Origin: CAYWBU01 sp942491525
GTDB lineage: Bacteria; Desulfobacterota; Desulfomonilia; UBA1062
Direction: 5' to 3'
Assembly: GCA_942491525.1 (NCBI GenBank)
Contig: CALOBW010000033.1
Span: 1-64,000 of the forward strand
Length of the DNA: 64,000 nt
Positions within the stretch are counted from its first letter, which is position 1. Each line of letters starts with the position of its first letter. The notes beneath the pieces were generated by a model. The model saw nothing but the letters and a program-made list of their open reading frames with translations. It did no database searches and had not been told where the DNA came from. This document shows positions 1 through 10,368 of this stretch, one piece after another. The position numbers and the translations under genes are program-made.

Positions 1-212
1 AACGGTTTCGACCAGGTAATCGGGCTTGCCAACCAGACCATAGCGCCGGCTGATCAACGCGGCTTCGACCTGTTGCCATGCGCCGGTATCGCTGTAGACG
101 ACCTCGCCTGTGGGCAGCCCCGTTTCTCGATACGCGCGACGTCCCCACAAAAGCAACGCCCCGCCCAGCAAGAGTACGATCAGCGCGGCTGCCAGCAAGT
201 AACTCCCGTCAT
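1..212 (-). CDS. Cas4-like PD-(D/E)XK nuclease family protein, N-terminal part
   Basis: Only the N-terminal ~70 residues are in the window; the gene runs off the left edge. Read on the minus strand, a hydrophobic helix (LLAAALIVLLLGGALLLW) is followed by RRAYRETGLPTGEVVYSDTG and then SRRYGLVGKPDYLVE. The stretch GxVVYSDTG...LxGKPDYLV is typical of membrane-anchored Dna2/Cas4-type exonuclease-fold proteins, with the Asp of GKPDYLV as a likely metal ligand. The ATG at 210-212 needs one extra base nearby to enter this frame, so the start carries a probable frameshift. It lies 19 bp downstream of the MaoC-like gene on the same strand. No CRISPR array or cas gene is visible, so a CRISPR role is not implied. 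The family call rests on a short stretch. Confidence 0.55.
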
Positions 213-231
213 CAGCCCTCCCCTGGCTTAC

Positions 232-670
232 CTACGCTTCCAGCGACTTGACCAGCATCTCCCAGTTGCCGCGTTGACAGACTTCATCGTTCTGGTTAAG
301 CACTTCGATCTTGAAGTTCACCAGCCCGCCGCCGAGCCGCGCCATGGCTTTGCCGCTCTCCACCGTCAGGCGCACGCGGATCGTGTCGCCGATGAAGACC
401 GGACGTTGCATCTTCCATTCCAGCCCGCGAAAGGCCAGCGTCGTCCCTTCCAGAAAGCCCAGTCGCACCGCCAGCCCGCTGGCCACGCTCAGGATCAACA
501 GCCCGTGGGCAACGCGCCAGCCGAACATATACCCCTTGCTATATTCGACGTCGGTGTGGATCAGGTTCCAGTCGCCAGAGAAGCGCGGCAAAATTGACCG
601 CGTCGGTCTCGGTGATGGTGCGACTAGCGCTCTCGGTCTGGTCGCCGACGCTAAACTCTTCGTAGTGCAT
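232..670 (-). CDS. MaoC-like hot-dog fold dehydratase
   Basis: The protein of ~146 aa has the MaoC/R-hydratase pattern: FAAFSGDWNLIHTDVEYSK near residue 30 matches the hydratase motif with its catalytic Asp and His, and AHGLLILSVASGL follows. The family hydrates enoyl-CoA-type thioesters or relatives; the substrate here is unknown. The start MHYEEFSVGD (ATG at 668-670) is chosen because it gives the conserved N-terminus. One extra base near 587-593 shifts the frame just before the FSGDW motif, and without it the reading frame is continuous. Length is normal for single-domain MaoC proteins. It sits between scpB upstream and the Cas4-like gene downstream, all on the minus strand. Confidence 0.85.
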
Positions 671-747
671 AGCCCCATCGGTCGGGCCATTGCCCGCGTT
701 GTCGTCATGTCAATGCCTTTCCGCTCATTTGATGTAGGATGGAGGGG

Positions 748-1364
748 TCAGTTCTCTACGTCCGCCAGCGCCGTGGCTGCCCAGAGCGCATCCGTGTCGG
801 CCGTCTCCAGCGGGGGGAGTTCGGTCATTTCGATCAGCCCGAAATGTTGGAGAAAATGGTCGGTCACACCATACAAAATCGGTCGCCCGACGGTCTCCAG
901 ACGGCCCACCTCTTCAACCAGCCCGCGTTGCAGCAGCGAACGCAGCACGCCGGCGCAGTCCACATAGCGCACGGCTTCGATCTGCGCACGGGCCACCGGC
1001 TGGCGATAGGCGACGATGGCAAGCGTCTCCAGCGCTGGACCGCTCAACGTGGTACTCAGGTCGAGTTCAAGAAAGGTCTCGATCAGCGGCGCCAACGAGG
1101 GGTCCGTCACAAGCTGAAAGCGGTTGTTGTGTTTCTGGACGCGCAGGCCCCGCCCATGTCTCATACGAGCGGTTCAACGTACAGGCTGGCGACCACGCTT
1201 TCCACCGGCAGGTCCAGCGCACGCGCAAGATGGGCCGCTTCGACCGGTGCGCTTGCCACAAAGAGCAATCCCTCCAGGGTCGAAAGCAGCGCCTGCTGAT
1301 CACGGTCTTGCTCTGGCGCTGCGTGGTGATTGTCCGAATGTTGAGTGGGTGAGTCGGTTGTCAT
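748..1364 (-). CDS. scpB: Segregation and condensation protein B
   Basis: ScpB partners ScpA and SMC in chromosome condensation and segregation. The C-terminal part (HNNRFQLVTDPSLAPLIETF, then GPALETLAIVAYRQPVARAQ and GRPILYGVTDHFLQHFGL) is a clear match to the winged-helix region of ScpB. The N-terminal part (QALLSTLEGLLFVASAPVEA) is in another frame. The two join by a frameshift at about 1160-1190, between the first winged helix and the RxQ...FQLVT segment. The start ATG is at 1362-1364. At ~205 residues it has normal length. scpA is not adjacent; the AmaP-like gene lies 31 bp upstream. Confidence 0.88.
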
Positions 1365-1395
1365 TGTCCCGCGGTTTTCTGCATGTTCGGGTCGA

Positions 1396-1960
1396 TCAGG
1401 CCACCCAGTCCGGCTCGAAGGGGGCGTAACGCATCTGCACATCCAGCTTGCCCAGGCGCAGGCCCATCTCCTGTTCGATGATGTCGCGCGTGACCTCGAC
1501 GATCTCGTCGGTCTTCATGGGCACGTCCACATCGGGCGCTGTCTCGACCTCCAGCTTGATGTTGACCGAGCCGCCCTTAGACTTGACCGCGGGCACGACC
1601 GGAGATGATCTCGGCCAGTTGCTCCAGATGCCACTCCAGTTTGGCGACCACGTTCGTGATGTCCAACCGGCCGAGCCAATCTTCTGCCGTGCGGATGCGC
1701 ACCCCCCGTCGCCGTCCCACCCAGAATTCCAGCGTGAGCAGCGCGCCAAAGAGCAAGACCGCGCTCACGCCAAAAGCCGCCTGTGCGATCAGGAAGTTGG
1801 TCGGGTTCTCCGTCTGCCACGTCTGCATCGCTGCGCCGAGTTGGCCCAAGAGCAGATTCGTCTGGTTGATGGTCGCCAACGGCGCAGCCGCCAAAATGCA
1901 GGCGCCGATCAGCAGAACAATGACCAGGAAGACGATGACGATTCGGTTAAATGTGGCCAT
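1396..1960 (-). CDS. AmaP/Asp23-like alkaline shock envelope protein
   Basis: The N-terminus has two membrane segments (about residues 6-33 and 60-82) with a short loop between them. The C-terminal region, GGSVNIKLEVETAPDVDVP followed by ending IVEVTRDIIEQEMGLRLGKL, is the pattern of the Asp23/Gls24 (DUF322) domain as found in AmaP membrane anchors. A single frameshift near 1595 separates the two parts. Start ATG 1958-1960. It is probably an envelope-stress-associated membrane protein; no enzymatic residues are visible. It is the first gene of a compact minus-strand set with scpB, the MaoC-like gene and the Cas4-like gene. Confidence 0.75.
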
Positions 1961-2097
1961 TGAGGTTGCCCTTGGGCGCACGCGGCGCCAACCTGGGTCG
2001 GCGTCGAAACTGGGGTCGAAGATCTGCCCGCGACGAGTCTGGCAAAGCGTTTGTCGCGGCGCCGCTCGCGTCTGAAAAGGTCGGTGAATCGCCGAAA

Positions 2098-4954
2098 TTA
2101 TACATCAGGTTGAGGGCTGGAACGAATGCGTCTGAGCAGTAGCAGCGCCGCGAGGATCAGCAGGATCAGCGCGCCGACCCCGCTCAGCCAGAGCCGTTGC
2201 GCCAGCTTGATGGTGCAAACGCAAAGGTGACGACGTGTTCGCCCGGTGGAACGGCCACGCCGCGCAACAAATGGTTCGTGGCGTAGACGGGCGTTGGCAC
2301 GCCATCTATCGTCGCAGTCCAGCCGGGGTAATAGGCATCGGCCAGCACCAGGAAAGCTGCTTCCTCGCTGCGGACCTGGACGGTGATCGTTTCGGGCGCG
2401 TAGGTCAATAGCTCAGCGCGGTCATCTGGATGCGCGCGGCTTTGCAACGTTGCGGCGCATTCAACAATCGCGGCGTCAAGAAGATCGACGTCTGTCCCGT
2501 GGAGCAGCGCCAGAGATTCCTCTGGTGAAGCAGCCGGGATCACCCGGTAATCAGATGGGCGTAAGTGACGTCTAAATTTTCGTAGACCTTGACATCTCCG
2601 CTGTGGACCAGCGAAAACCGCCCTCTGTCGCTGGGCAACGCGCTGAACATGCCCAGGCGTTGGTCAAAAAGCGTGACGGCCTGGACCAGCAGATCGGGCG
2701 AATCCGCCAGCCATTTTACCGTGAGCGATAGCGGCGTGGTCGGCGTTGGCAATGCCAGCCGCGCCCGATATTCCTGTCTGCCCCCTTCGACATCCCGATA
2801 GGCCACCGTCGCCTTCGACGCCAGCGCCATCTCGCTGTTCAGCGCGTCGTCGGCGAAGTCAGCGCCGGGCTGCGCACCCATGGACAGTGTAACCTGGCTG
2901 GCCGTGCCGTCGTCGGCGTGAAGCGTGACCAGACCGACCGCCTGGTTCTGTCGTTGCAGCGTCGCCAGCTGTTCGCTGTCACCCGCCACCGCGCCGATCA
3001 AGTCGATGTGGGTGGCGGAAAAGGGCAGCGGCGCGTCGATCTCCACGACGGGGTGATCGGCTTTCAATCGCGCCCCGATCTGGCGATCATAGTAGACGCC
3101 GTCGAACCAGAGGTCGCGCACCTTGTCCGTGATCACATACTGGGCGTTGAGCAGGTTGAGCAGGCGTGTGTCCGGCATTTCGGCCACCTGTTCGCGCAGA
3201 CGACCATCGGGCACCAGTTGGTCGTCTGCGATGAAGAGCGAGAGGAAACCGAGGTACCGTCCCAACGGCAGGACGCCGCCGTCGAAGCCATCGACCGCCG
3301 GCACGCGCCAGAGCAGCGGCAGGTTGGGCGCCAGGATCTCCTGCCCCTTCAACGCGATGACCAGCTGCTCGAAGGCCACCTGCGACAGTTGCGGCGGCTC
3401 GTTTTCCAGGAAGATGCGCCTCAGATCGGCCATGTCGCCCGGATCGAAGGTGATGGTACTCATGCTCAGGAAACGGCCGCCGCCCGCCGGTCCCAACTTG
3501 GCGCGCGTCGGGTCGCTGAGCAGAAAGGCCGGCGTGGTGCGTACGTCGCCCCAGACCGCCTGAGGGCGCGGTCGTCTGGGTGTGGGGCAAGGCGCGCGCT
3601 GCGATGATCAGCTCCGTTGCAATCAGCAGATTCAGCGCCGAATAGAGCAATGTGCGGGTGCGCGGACGGCGCATTCTCGCTGCCAGGAGATCCAGCCCGC
3701 TGCCAGCCAGCACAGCCATGCCCAGCGTATAGAGCATCATCCAGCGGCGCCGGTGCGCGAAAGAGGTCGAAGCCGGGCACGATCTTGAAGAGCACGTAAT
3801 AGACCGGATTCCAGCGTCCTAGTGCAAGAAACAGCCCCATGAGCGTCATGAGCAGACCGAACTGACGTGCGACGCCGCGCCCTTTCCAAAGCGCCAAGTA
3901 GTGCGAGGCCAGTCCAATGATGCCCCAGGTAGGCGACGTATTCCGTGTAGCCAAGGGTATCGAAGACAACGCCAAGATCAGCCAAACCGTAGCTGGGCAG
4001 CAATGTCCAGAGCAGCTGCAATGGGCTTGAGACTGAAACTGCTGACTTCCGCAGTAACCCATGCCACCGCTGCGCAACCCCAATGCGCTGAGTTCCACCG
4101 TCGGTATACAACTGAATGCCGCTCAGCAGCACGCCGAGCAACGCCGCCGCCAGAGTAGACGACCAGCCGGGGTACGATGGTGCGCCATCCGCTGCGAACA
4201 GCGCGTGCAGGCGAGAACGCCATTCTCGGCACGGCAAACCATCGGCCAAACAGCCCAGACGCCAAGCCAAAGCAGGTTGATGTATACCGTCTGCGTGTGG
4301 CCGGCCAGAACCATCAGTGCGCTGACCAGCCCAAAGCAGCGCGTTGGCGAACTGCCAACGCCAAGCCAGCGCCATCCAGACTGGCGTAACGAGGGTCGAT
4401 CGCGCGCCATCATGCCGGCTGTATCGTCAACCAGCAAGTACGGCCCACGGCAGCCAGGCGGCGCCGTTCAGCTGGTTGATGTGGCCGATCAGCCCGCCGA
4501 CGAATCCGCTGCCTGCCAGAACGAAGCGCGGTTACCGGCGCGCCAGACCCTGGCACGCCAGTGGCGCATGAGCGCATATCCGCCCATACCCAGCAGCCAA
4601 GTGTGTATAGCGCCGCTCCAGGCGATCTGCTTGGTCACCGGCAGCCAACTAGGCGGCCAATGCAGCGGATAGAAGACTGCGGCCTGTGGGTTGGCCATGA
4701 AAAGGTGCGCCGAGAAAAATGTACGGATTCCAGAACGGAATGCGATCTTCACGCAGCGCAGAGGCTGCGAAGTCTCGGTAGGGGTAGAAGTAGTAGCAGG
4801 ATATCGCCGCTGGCCAGCGTCCGATTGGTGAAGAGCAGCCGGTAGTACAGCAGACCTACGAACAGAAGCCAGACCAGCGCCAGCAACAAACAGACCATGT
4901 TTTGCCGTGATTGAGCTTGGTCTGTCTGGCTAAGCGGTCAATTGCGGAATTCAT
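2098..4954 (-). CDS. YfhO-like multi-pass membrane protein, frameshifted
   Basis: The reconstructed protein is ~950 aa. N-terminal pieces (LFMANPQAAVFYPLHWP, then LGMGGYALMRHWR) and several hydrophobic blocks match the YfhO/GT-C membrane family. The C-terminus has the typical extracytoplasmic motif DAYYPGWTATIDGVPTPVY followed by GVAVPPGEHVVTFAF and a final helix ending LLLLRRIRSS. Proteins of this type are membrane glycosyltransferase-like proteins involved in lipoteichoic-acid or surface-glycan modification in Firmicutes; the role here is inferred. At least five frameshifts are needed, near 2200, 2540, 3500, 4000-4100 and 4450-4880. The start is uncertain: ATG at 4952-4954 gives a short cytoplasmic leader and ATG at 4896-4898 begins at the first helix. 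The next gene upstream is a glycosyltransferase remnant on the same strand. Confidence 0.72.
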
Positions 4955-5002
4955 GCTGATTCGTTCATGGTCTCACCGATGCATCGCTGGTTTCTGGGAA
5001 CG

Positions 5003-6530
5003 TCAGTGAACGTCAGCCAGGGCTATGCGTGACACGCACCATTCGCACAGCGCTGATTTCGGTTGATGGCCGATTTCCCAGACCGTGAAGTTGTCCGTAT
5101 CGAGCATGGACGTTCAATGACAATCCACGAATGGCCAGTTGCGCCGGCAGACTGCGCAGCTGGCGCCCAGTCCGGTTCGATGAGCAGCTATCGCGGCGGG
5201 TAGGCGGTCTTTGCTGCATTGTCAGCCAAGATAGACGGCGTTTGGAAACCAGCGCAATTCCACGTCGGACCGCTCTCGACCTGGCGTCTTAATGCAGATA
5301 GAAGCGATAGTGCGTGCCCAGGTGCGATGATAGAGCACAAACGGTCCTTCATTCAATTCACGCACAGCCATGGATCGGCCTGTAAGCCCAGCGTAATCTC
5401 CGTGGTCGGCGCCGACAGCGACACGTCCTGCCGCGGCTTGTTGAGCTGAGGGCGCCAGCATCAACAGCGTCCAAGCGCCAGACCGACGGCAACAGTCTGC
5501 AGCGGCAGCTCGCTGCGAAGCGGCTCTGGCCCAACCGGCAAGACAAAGCCAGCATTGGCGCTAATGGCAGCAGGTAGCGGTCCCACGGCTGAACGCTGTC
5601 ACCATGTGCACCGCGAGGAAGGCTATCGACCAGCCAGCGTCGAGCGCCAGCCGATCTGTGCCAACTGCATCGTCACGTCGGTGTTCCCTGCGACCGCGCA
5701 CGAACTGCGCGCAGACCGACCTATGGCCAGTGTCGCAATGACCAGGTTGGCCAGCTTGCAGTCAGGTCCCACAACAATCGACAGCCAGCCGGCACTCGCC
5801 CCGGCCAGTCAGACGGCGGCAGCAATGTGACCGCCGCATAGTTGCGCACGCTCAGATCCCAGGGCGATGGCGCAACTGCCCAGCGCAACGCTATCCCAGC
5901 CCATCAGAACGGGCAAGATCACACAGAGCAGCCCAGAGGCAAGCCGCAGCCCGGTTTGACAGCAGCGGCAGCCTGCAGGGTGAGCGTTGGCCGGCCTGTT
6001 ATCGTCGGCTTCGACCTGGCCGTCAGCCAGAGAGCGCCAAAGACCAGCGGCGCATAGAACAAGCCCTTGTTGTTTGGTCATGATCGCGACGCCGAGCCAG
6101 ACGCCTGCCCAGGTGGCACTTCCGCGCACGCTCGCCAAGCAGCGCCGGACATACCGGCCAGCACCATCAACGGGTCGGTGTAGACGGTCGGTGCGAAGCT
6201 GATGGCAAGTAGGGGCTGAGGCAGACCAGCAGGGCTGCGATCAGAGCCGGCGGTGCGACCCCACAGGCGCTTGCGGTGGCTGCGACCATGGCAATGGTCA
6301 ATGTACTAGCTGCGATATTGACCAAACGTGCGCTGGCTTCGCTGACACCGAAGAGCTTGGAATGCTCCGCCAGTGCCCAGAGAAAGACAGGCGGTTTGTC
6401 CGGCCATACCGACAGGCAGCAGCGGATCCTCGCAGCCAGCCGTGAAGCGCCCAGTACGCTGTAGACGCTTCATCCTCGCGAAACGGAAATGCGGTAAGCA
6501 GCAGCAGACGCAGGCGAAGCCCGGCCAAGT
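5003..6530 (-). pseudogene. GT39/PMT-type membrane glycosyltransferase, heavily frameshifted
   Basis: No long frame survives, but conserved pieces follow one another in order on the minus strand. They are LLLTAFPFREDEA (typical first loop with the acidic pair of dolichyl-phosphate-mannose mannosyltransferase-like proteins), YWALHGWLRG, TWAGVWLGVAIMTKQQGL near 6100, and RWAVAPSPWDLSVRNY near 5850. The end is WFPNAVYLADNAAKTAYPPR (near 5200) and LLIEPDWAP. The last in-frame stop is at 5003-5005. About one frameshift per 100-150 bp is needed. The exact start near 6530 is not defined. It may be a true pseudogene or a poorly sequenced stretch. Its neighbours, a YfhO-like protein and a GT2 glycosyltransferase, suggest a surface-glycan locus. 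Confidence 0.6.
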
Positions 6531-6728
6531 GATGAGGAGCAGCGCTGGTGCGTAGAAGGACGCAATTTTATTGCAGCCAGGTTGCTTTTGAGCTACGATT
6601 ATATGTGCCGAGGTGGTTGCGCGGGGCGTGAACGGGTGCCGAACGACTCAGTTGTCTGCTGCGCTGATGGGGATGAGGAAACCGTCTCAGTGACTGCGAT
6701 GTGTGGGCTCGGTAGCCACGCCTGTTGA

Positions 6729-7495
6729 TCAGCGAACGCGCACGCACAAGCCCAATCGAACAAAGCGGTATCGGATCAGTGTGCGCACGGCGCTAAATCC
6801 GTCGCGCCAGCCGATCTTCTTGCCTTCGTGAAACGTGCGCCCGTTGTAGCTGATGGGCACTTCGAAGATGGTGTAGCCACGCTTGAGGATTTTGGCGGTC
6901 AGCTCCGGTTCAATCTCAAAGGCTCGGCTGCGCAAGCGGACGCCATCTATCACATCGCGCCGAAAACACTTGTAGCAGGTCTCCATATCGGTCAGCGAAG
7001 TGCCAAATAGGAGGTTGGTGAAGAGGGTCAGCATCTTGTTGCCCAGGGTATGGGTCAGGCTCATGGCCGTGCGCGGCCCACCCATGAACCGGCTGCCATA
7101 GACGACTGGCGTCCGCCCTTCCAGCATCGGCTCCAGGAGCTTCACATAATCGCGAGGATCATATTCCAGATCGGCATCCTGGATGATCAGAATATCGCCG
7201 GTTGCGTGTTCGAAACCGGTGCGCAGAGCCGACCCTTTGCCCCTATTCTCCGGATGATAGATGATGCGCATATCCGGGGCGTTCTGCTCGAGCCAGGATC
7301 CAGAATCTCGCGCGTACCGTCGGTGGAGCCGTCGTCCACCATGCACAATTCACGCTCCAGCGTGACCGGACCGGCTCAGAGCGAGTTGGCGCCATCTGCA
7401 GGTTCACGGTCAGATCCACCGATGCGCACGCGTGCCACGATCTCTTCCAGTGTTGCCCGCTCGTTGTAGACGGGCATGATAATCGACAGTCGCAC
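6729..7495 (-). CDS. GT2 family glycosyltransferase (dolichyl-phosphate mannosyltransferase-like)
   Basis: The N-terminal segment LSIIMPVYNERATLEEIV is the standard GT-A nucleotide-binding start. MVDDGSTDGT supplies the first DxD-like acidic group, and ENRGKGSALRTGFEHATGD then DILIIQDADLEYDP is the DPM1-like donor site. The C-terminal EVPISYNGRTFHEGKKI is typical of polyprenyl-phosphate sugar transferases. A GTG at 7493-7495 is the likely start. Two or three small frameshifts lie between 7300 and 7440, where the Val-Asp-Asp-Gly segment is displaced. No C-terminal membrane helices are present. It lies 15 bp downstream of the ANTAR regulator gene, and together with the two membrane proteins downstream it suggests glycolipid or surface polymer synthesis. 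Confidence 0.85.
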
Positions 7496-7510
7496 TGGCT
7501 GGCTCCGACC

Positions 7511-8091
7511 CTACTCGCTGACCTGATGGGCGAGGATGATGGCATCGGCCACGGTGCGCATGGATTTGCGGTTGTTCATACTCATCTTCTGAATCTTGCG
7601 GAAGGCTTCCGTCTCGCTCAACCCCTGGGTATCCATGAGGATGCCTTTGGCGCGGTCCACCACCTTGCGCGTCTCCAGCGCCTCCTGCAGATCGTCCAGT
7701 TCCCGCTCCACCGCGCGGAACTCGCAGAAGCGAGCCAGCGCCACTTCGATGGCGGCGTCAGGTCGCTTTCGCGGAAGGGTTTCACCAGATAGCCGGCCAC
7801 GCCTGCCTCGCGGGCTCGTTGCACCAGTTCCTGCTGGCTGTAGGCGCTGAGCAGCAGAACCGGCGCTACGCGCTCTTCCGTCAATATCTTCGCCGCTTCG
7901 ATACCGTCCATGTCGGGCATCTTGATGTCCATAATCACGATATCCGGGCGCAGTTCGCGCGCCAGGTTGACCGCGCTACGCCCGTCGCCGATGTCGCCCA
8001 CCACCAGATAGCCAAGGTTGGTCAGCATCTCGCGCAGATCCATGCGGATCAGCGATTCGTCATCGGCTATGATCACCCGTGTTCGTTCCAC
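7511..8091 (-). CDS. ANTAR-domain response regulator, PdtaR-like
   Basis: The receiver domain (residues ~4-120) has IIADDESLIR with the acidic pair, the phospho-acceptor Asp in DIVIMDIKMPDMDG, the LLLSAYS Thr/Ser position and the Lys in YLVKPF. A coiled linker (ERELDDLQEALETRKVVDRA) leads to an ANTAR RNA-binding domain (KGILMDTQGLSETEAFRKIQ). ANTAR regulators act by transcription antitermination, binding paired hairpins in leader RNAs. One frameshift near 7745-7760 separates receiver and linker. A good ribosome-binding site (aaaggaga) precedes the ATG at 8089-8091. The partner kinase gene is 179 bp upstream on the same strand. Confidence 0.9.
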
Positions 8092-8270
8092 GCTTATCGT
8101 CTCCTTTGGCTAAACCAAGGCATACAGTAGGCAAGAATAAGATCTGCTACGTAAAGAATCATGAACGGCTGACAGGGTGAAGGGGTGACAGGGTGACGAA
8201 TGATCCCTCGGCATGTCAGCTTGTCGGACAGTCAGTCATGATGGTTACTCTGGCGGCGGGCACTATTCAC

Positions 8271-9824
8271 TCAATCCACCCGCAGCGAGCGTTTTGGAAA
8301 TGTGACAATCGCACGTGTGCCGATCTGGGCTGGCGGTGGTGCGGTTTGACCGGCAATCTCTTCGCTGGCCGGTAACGCTTGGGGTGAGACCGTCTCGAGC
8401 CTCAATTCCCCTTTGAGGTCATCGGTGACCAGCGTATGCACGATCTGCAGACCCAGGCTTTTGCTCTGTTCCGGGTCAAAACCGGGCGGAAGACCCGCGC
8501 CATCATCTTGTACCACAATCTGAACGGCATCGCCTAAATCGCCAAGTTCGATCAGAATCTCACCCTTTTTTGCCTCGGCCAGCCCATGTTCCAGCGCGTT
8601 GAGCAGCAACTCGTTGACGACCATGGCCATTGGCGTGGCCTGGCTGGCGGGCAGGCGGATCGTCGGACCCTGGACGCGGATGTCGATCTCCTGATCGGGG
8701 CTGCCGGCCACCCGCGTCACCTGGTCGGTGATCCGCTGGCAGACATCGCGGATGTTGATGGGACGATGCTCGTCCTGGCTGAGAAATTCGTGGATCACCG
8801 ACATGCTCAATATGCGATTGACTGCGCCGCCCAGCGCCTGCTTGGTCTCCTCGCTTTCGCTGCGCCGCGCCTGGATGCGCAGCATGGCGGCGATGGTCTG
8901 GAGGTTGTTCTTGACCCGGTGGTGAACCTCCTGGATGATGGCGGACTTGACGTTTAGCTCGCGCTGTTTTTCCACGGCTTCGGTGGCGTTATGGACCAGA
9001 ACCAGCACCGCCGCGGTGTCGCCTGCGCCGCGTTGGCCCAGCCAGGGCAAATTGAGCCAGAAATCCTGGGGACCAGTGGGCGCCGGAGTCAACGGGATGG
9101 CCTTGCGGATCCAGACGCGGCCGTCGTCTGATTCGGTGCGCTGTTCCTGACAGGTGCGCGAACTGAACGCGTTCTCGGCCATCTCTTCGTCGACTGTCTC
9201 CAGCTCCGAAATGGGCTTTCCCTGCAGGTTGGCCATCAGACCGATAGAGCGCAGCATGTTGCCGGCGATGCCGTTTACATAGGTGATCACCCGACGGTGG
9301 TCGACCAGATAAATGCCATCGTACAGGCCGAAGCGACTCAGGTTGCGGGTCGATTCCAACTCGCCGGCCAGACACATCTGCTGCAGCCAGATGACCGCCT
9401 GACGGAAGCTGCGATTACGGCGTCGCTGGCGTTCGTAGGCCAGCATATTGGTCTCGAAAAGCAGCGCGCCGATCACGCGTCTTCCGGGGTTGGTGATCGG
9501 CTGAACATCCTGGATGATCGGCGCGCCGCTGTTGCGGATCTCCTTCTGCTGATGGCCGCCGCTGCCGTTCTTTAGCGCACGGAAGAGCAGCGGCTGGTCG
9601 TCGGTACGCAACAGTTGACCCGTCGCCGGTTCGCGATAAAGCGACGAGATCGAGCGCGGTCTGGCGTGTTGGACCACCAGCGCTTCGTGGGGCGTCAGCA
9701 AGCAGCAGAGCAAGGCATCGGCGCGACTGATGTCCGCGGTGAGACGAAGCCCCGCTTCCACACGGTGCAGAAAGTGGATATCGTCGGCGGTGAGGCCGAC
9801 ACACTCTTGTACGCGACTGTCCAT
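8271..9824 (-). CDS. HisKA_2-type sensor histidine kinase, PdtaS-like
   Basis: This intact 517-residue frame has an N-terminal sensory domain (residues ~10-150, resembling the histidine kinase N-terminal/GAF type). A PAS-like domain (~165-285) contains GIYLVDHRRVITYVNGIAG. The dimerisation/phospho-acceptor helix has EVHHRVKNNLQTIAAML, with His near residue 300 (HisKA_2/HWE class). The HATPase domain has MVVNELLLNALEHG (N box) and VQDDGAGLP (G1). No membrane helices are seen, so it is a soluble kinase. It presumably phosphorylates the ANTAR regulator encoded just downstream, as in mycobacterial PdtaS-PdtaR. Start ATG 9822-9824. Confidence 0.92.
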   Translation of the reverse strand: MDSRVQECVGLTADDIHFLHRVEAGLRLTADISRADALLCCLLTPHEALVVQHARPRSISSLYREPATGQLLRTDDQPLLFRALKNGSGGHQQKEIRNSGAPIIQDVQPITNPGRRVIGALLFETNMLAYERQRRRNRSFRQAVIWLQQMCLAGELESTRNLSRFGLYDGIYLVDHRRVITYVNGIAGNMLRSIGLMANLQGKPISELETVDEEMAENAFSSRTCQEQRTESDDGRVWIRKAIPLTPAPTGPQDFWLNLPWLGQRGAGDTAAVLVLVHNATEAVEKQRELNVKSAIIQEVHHRVKNNLQTIAAMLRIQARRSESEETKQALGGAVNRILSMSVIHEFLSQDEHRPINIRDVCQRITDQVTRVAGSPDQEIDIRVQGPTIRLPASQATPMAMVVNELLLNALEHGLAEAKKGEILIELGDLGDAVQIVVQDDGAGLPPGFDPEQSKSLGLQIVHTLVTDDLKGELRLETVSPQALPASEEIAGQTAPPPAQIGTRAIVTFPKRSLRVD

Positions 9825-9886
9825 CGACTACGCTCGTTAATCCACGACGCCACAAGTCTGCCCATGTTAACGTGGTGCAGCAGTGC

Positions 9887-9928
9887 GTGGTGCGTGAACT
9901 TGTACACGGTCTACGCATCACACACCAC
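9887..9928. repeat. Imperfect inverted repeat
   Basis: The arm gtggtgcgtga (9887-9897) pairs with tcacacaccac (9918-9928) with one mismatch and a 20-base loop. It lies ~60 bp upstream of the histidine kinase start, so it could be an operator or a small hairpin. Function is unknown. Confidence 0.5.
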
Positions 9929-9962
9929 TGGGCTACTTGGGTGAATGCAGGAAAATAGGTGA

Positions 9963-10052
9963 TCCACGAAGCTACACAAAGGTTCACAAAGGTTCACGAA
10001 GGTTCACGAAGAACTGGACTAAGCTTCGTGTTTCTTGGTGTGCCTTCGTGGA
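9963..10052. repeat. 10-bp tandem repeat inside a larger palindrome
   Basis: Four 10-bp units, gctacacaaa, ggttcacaaa, ggttcacgaa and ggttcacgaa, run from 9971 to 10010. After an 11-base spacer the complementary text cttcgtgtttcttgg and ccttcgtgga appears (10024-10052). The block can therefore fold as a long imperfect hairpin. This looks like a dispersed intergenic repeat rather than a coding sequence. Confidence 0.6.
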
Positions 10053-10368
10053 TAGTCAGATTCTTGGATTCGCCTAACGCCGTAACCAACCCTGATACCT
10101 GATAGCCGACAAATGAAACGAAGTGTAACAAACCCGGCGAGGTTGCGCAAGAGTTCGTGATTTTTGGAACGAACGCGCCTGAGAAAGCCCACAGCCTCTT
10201 GGCCATGCTGATTGCCTTGCAGCCGAAGCAGTCGGAAGTCGGCTGGATATTCGCCAAAGCATGGCCTGCGGCGTATACTTTTGGAGCCGCCTGTTTCCCT
10301 TCATGCACCAACTGTTTGGAGCAAGGCGCTTCATTCCACAACCATCCACGCAGGGAGAAGAGAAGACC

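Larger units (their letters stand above)
9825..10368. other. Intergenic region between divergent genes with two repeat structures
   Basis: This 544-bp gap separates the minus-strand kinase gene from the plus-strand enolase-superfamily gene, so it should hold both promoters. I see no convincing gene in it. It contains an imperfect hairpin (9887-9928) and a 10-bp tandem repeat inside a larger palindromic block (9963-10052), listed separately. The stretch 10100-10360 has no recognisable motif apart from the purine-rich ribosome-binding region before 10369. Confidence 0.6.

Noticed and set aside
9971..10010. Possible CRISPR array
   Set aside because: The repeat units are only 10 bp, directly abutting and without spacers; no cas operon is present. 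The Cas4-like fragment at the left edge is of the membrane-anchored type and not evidence for CRISPR.
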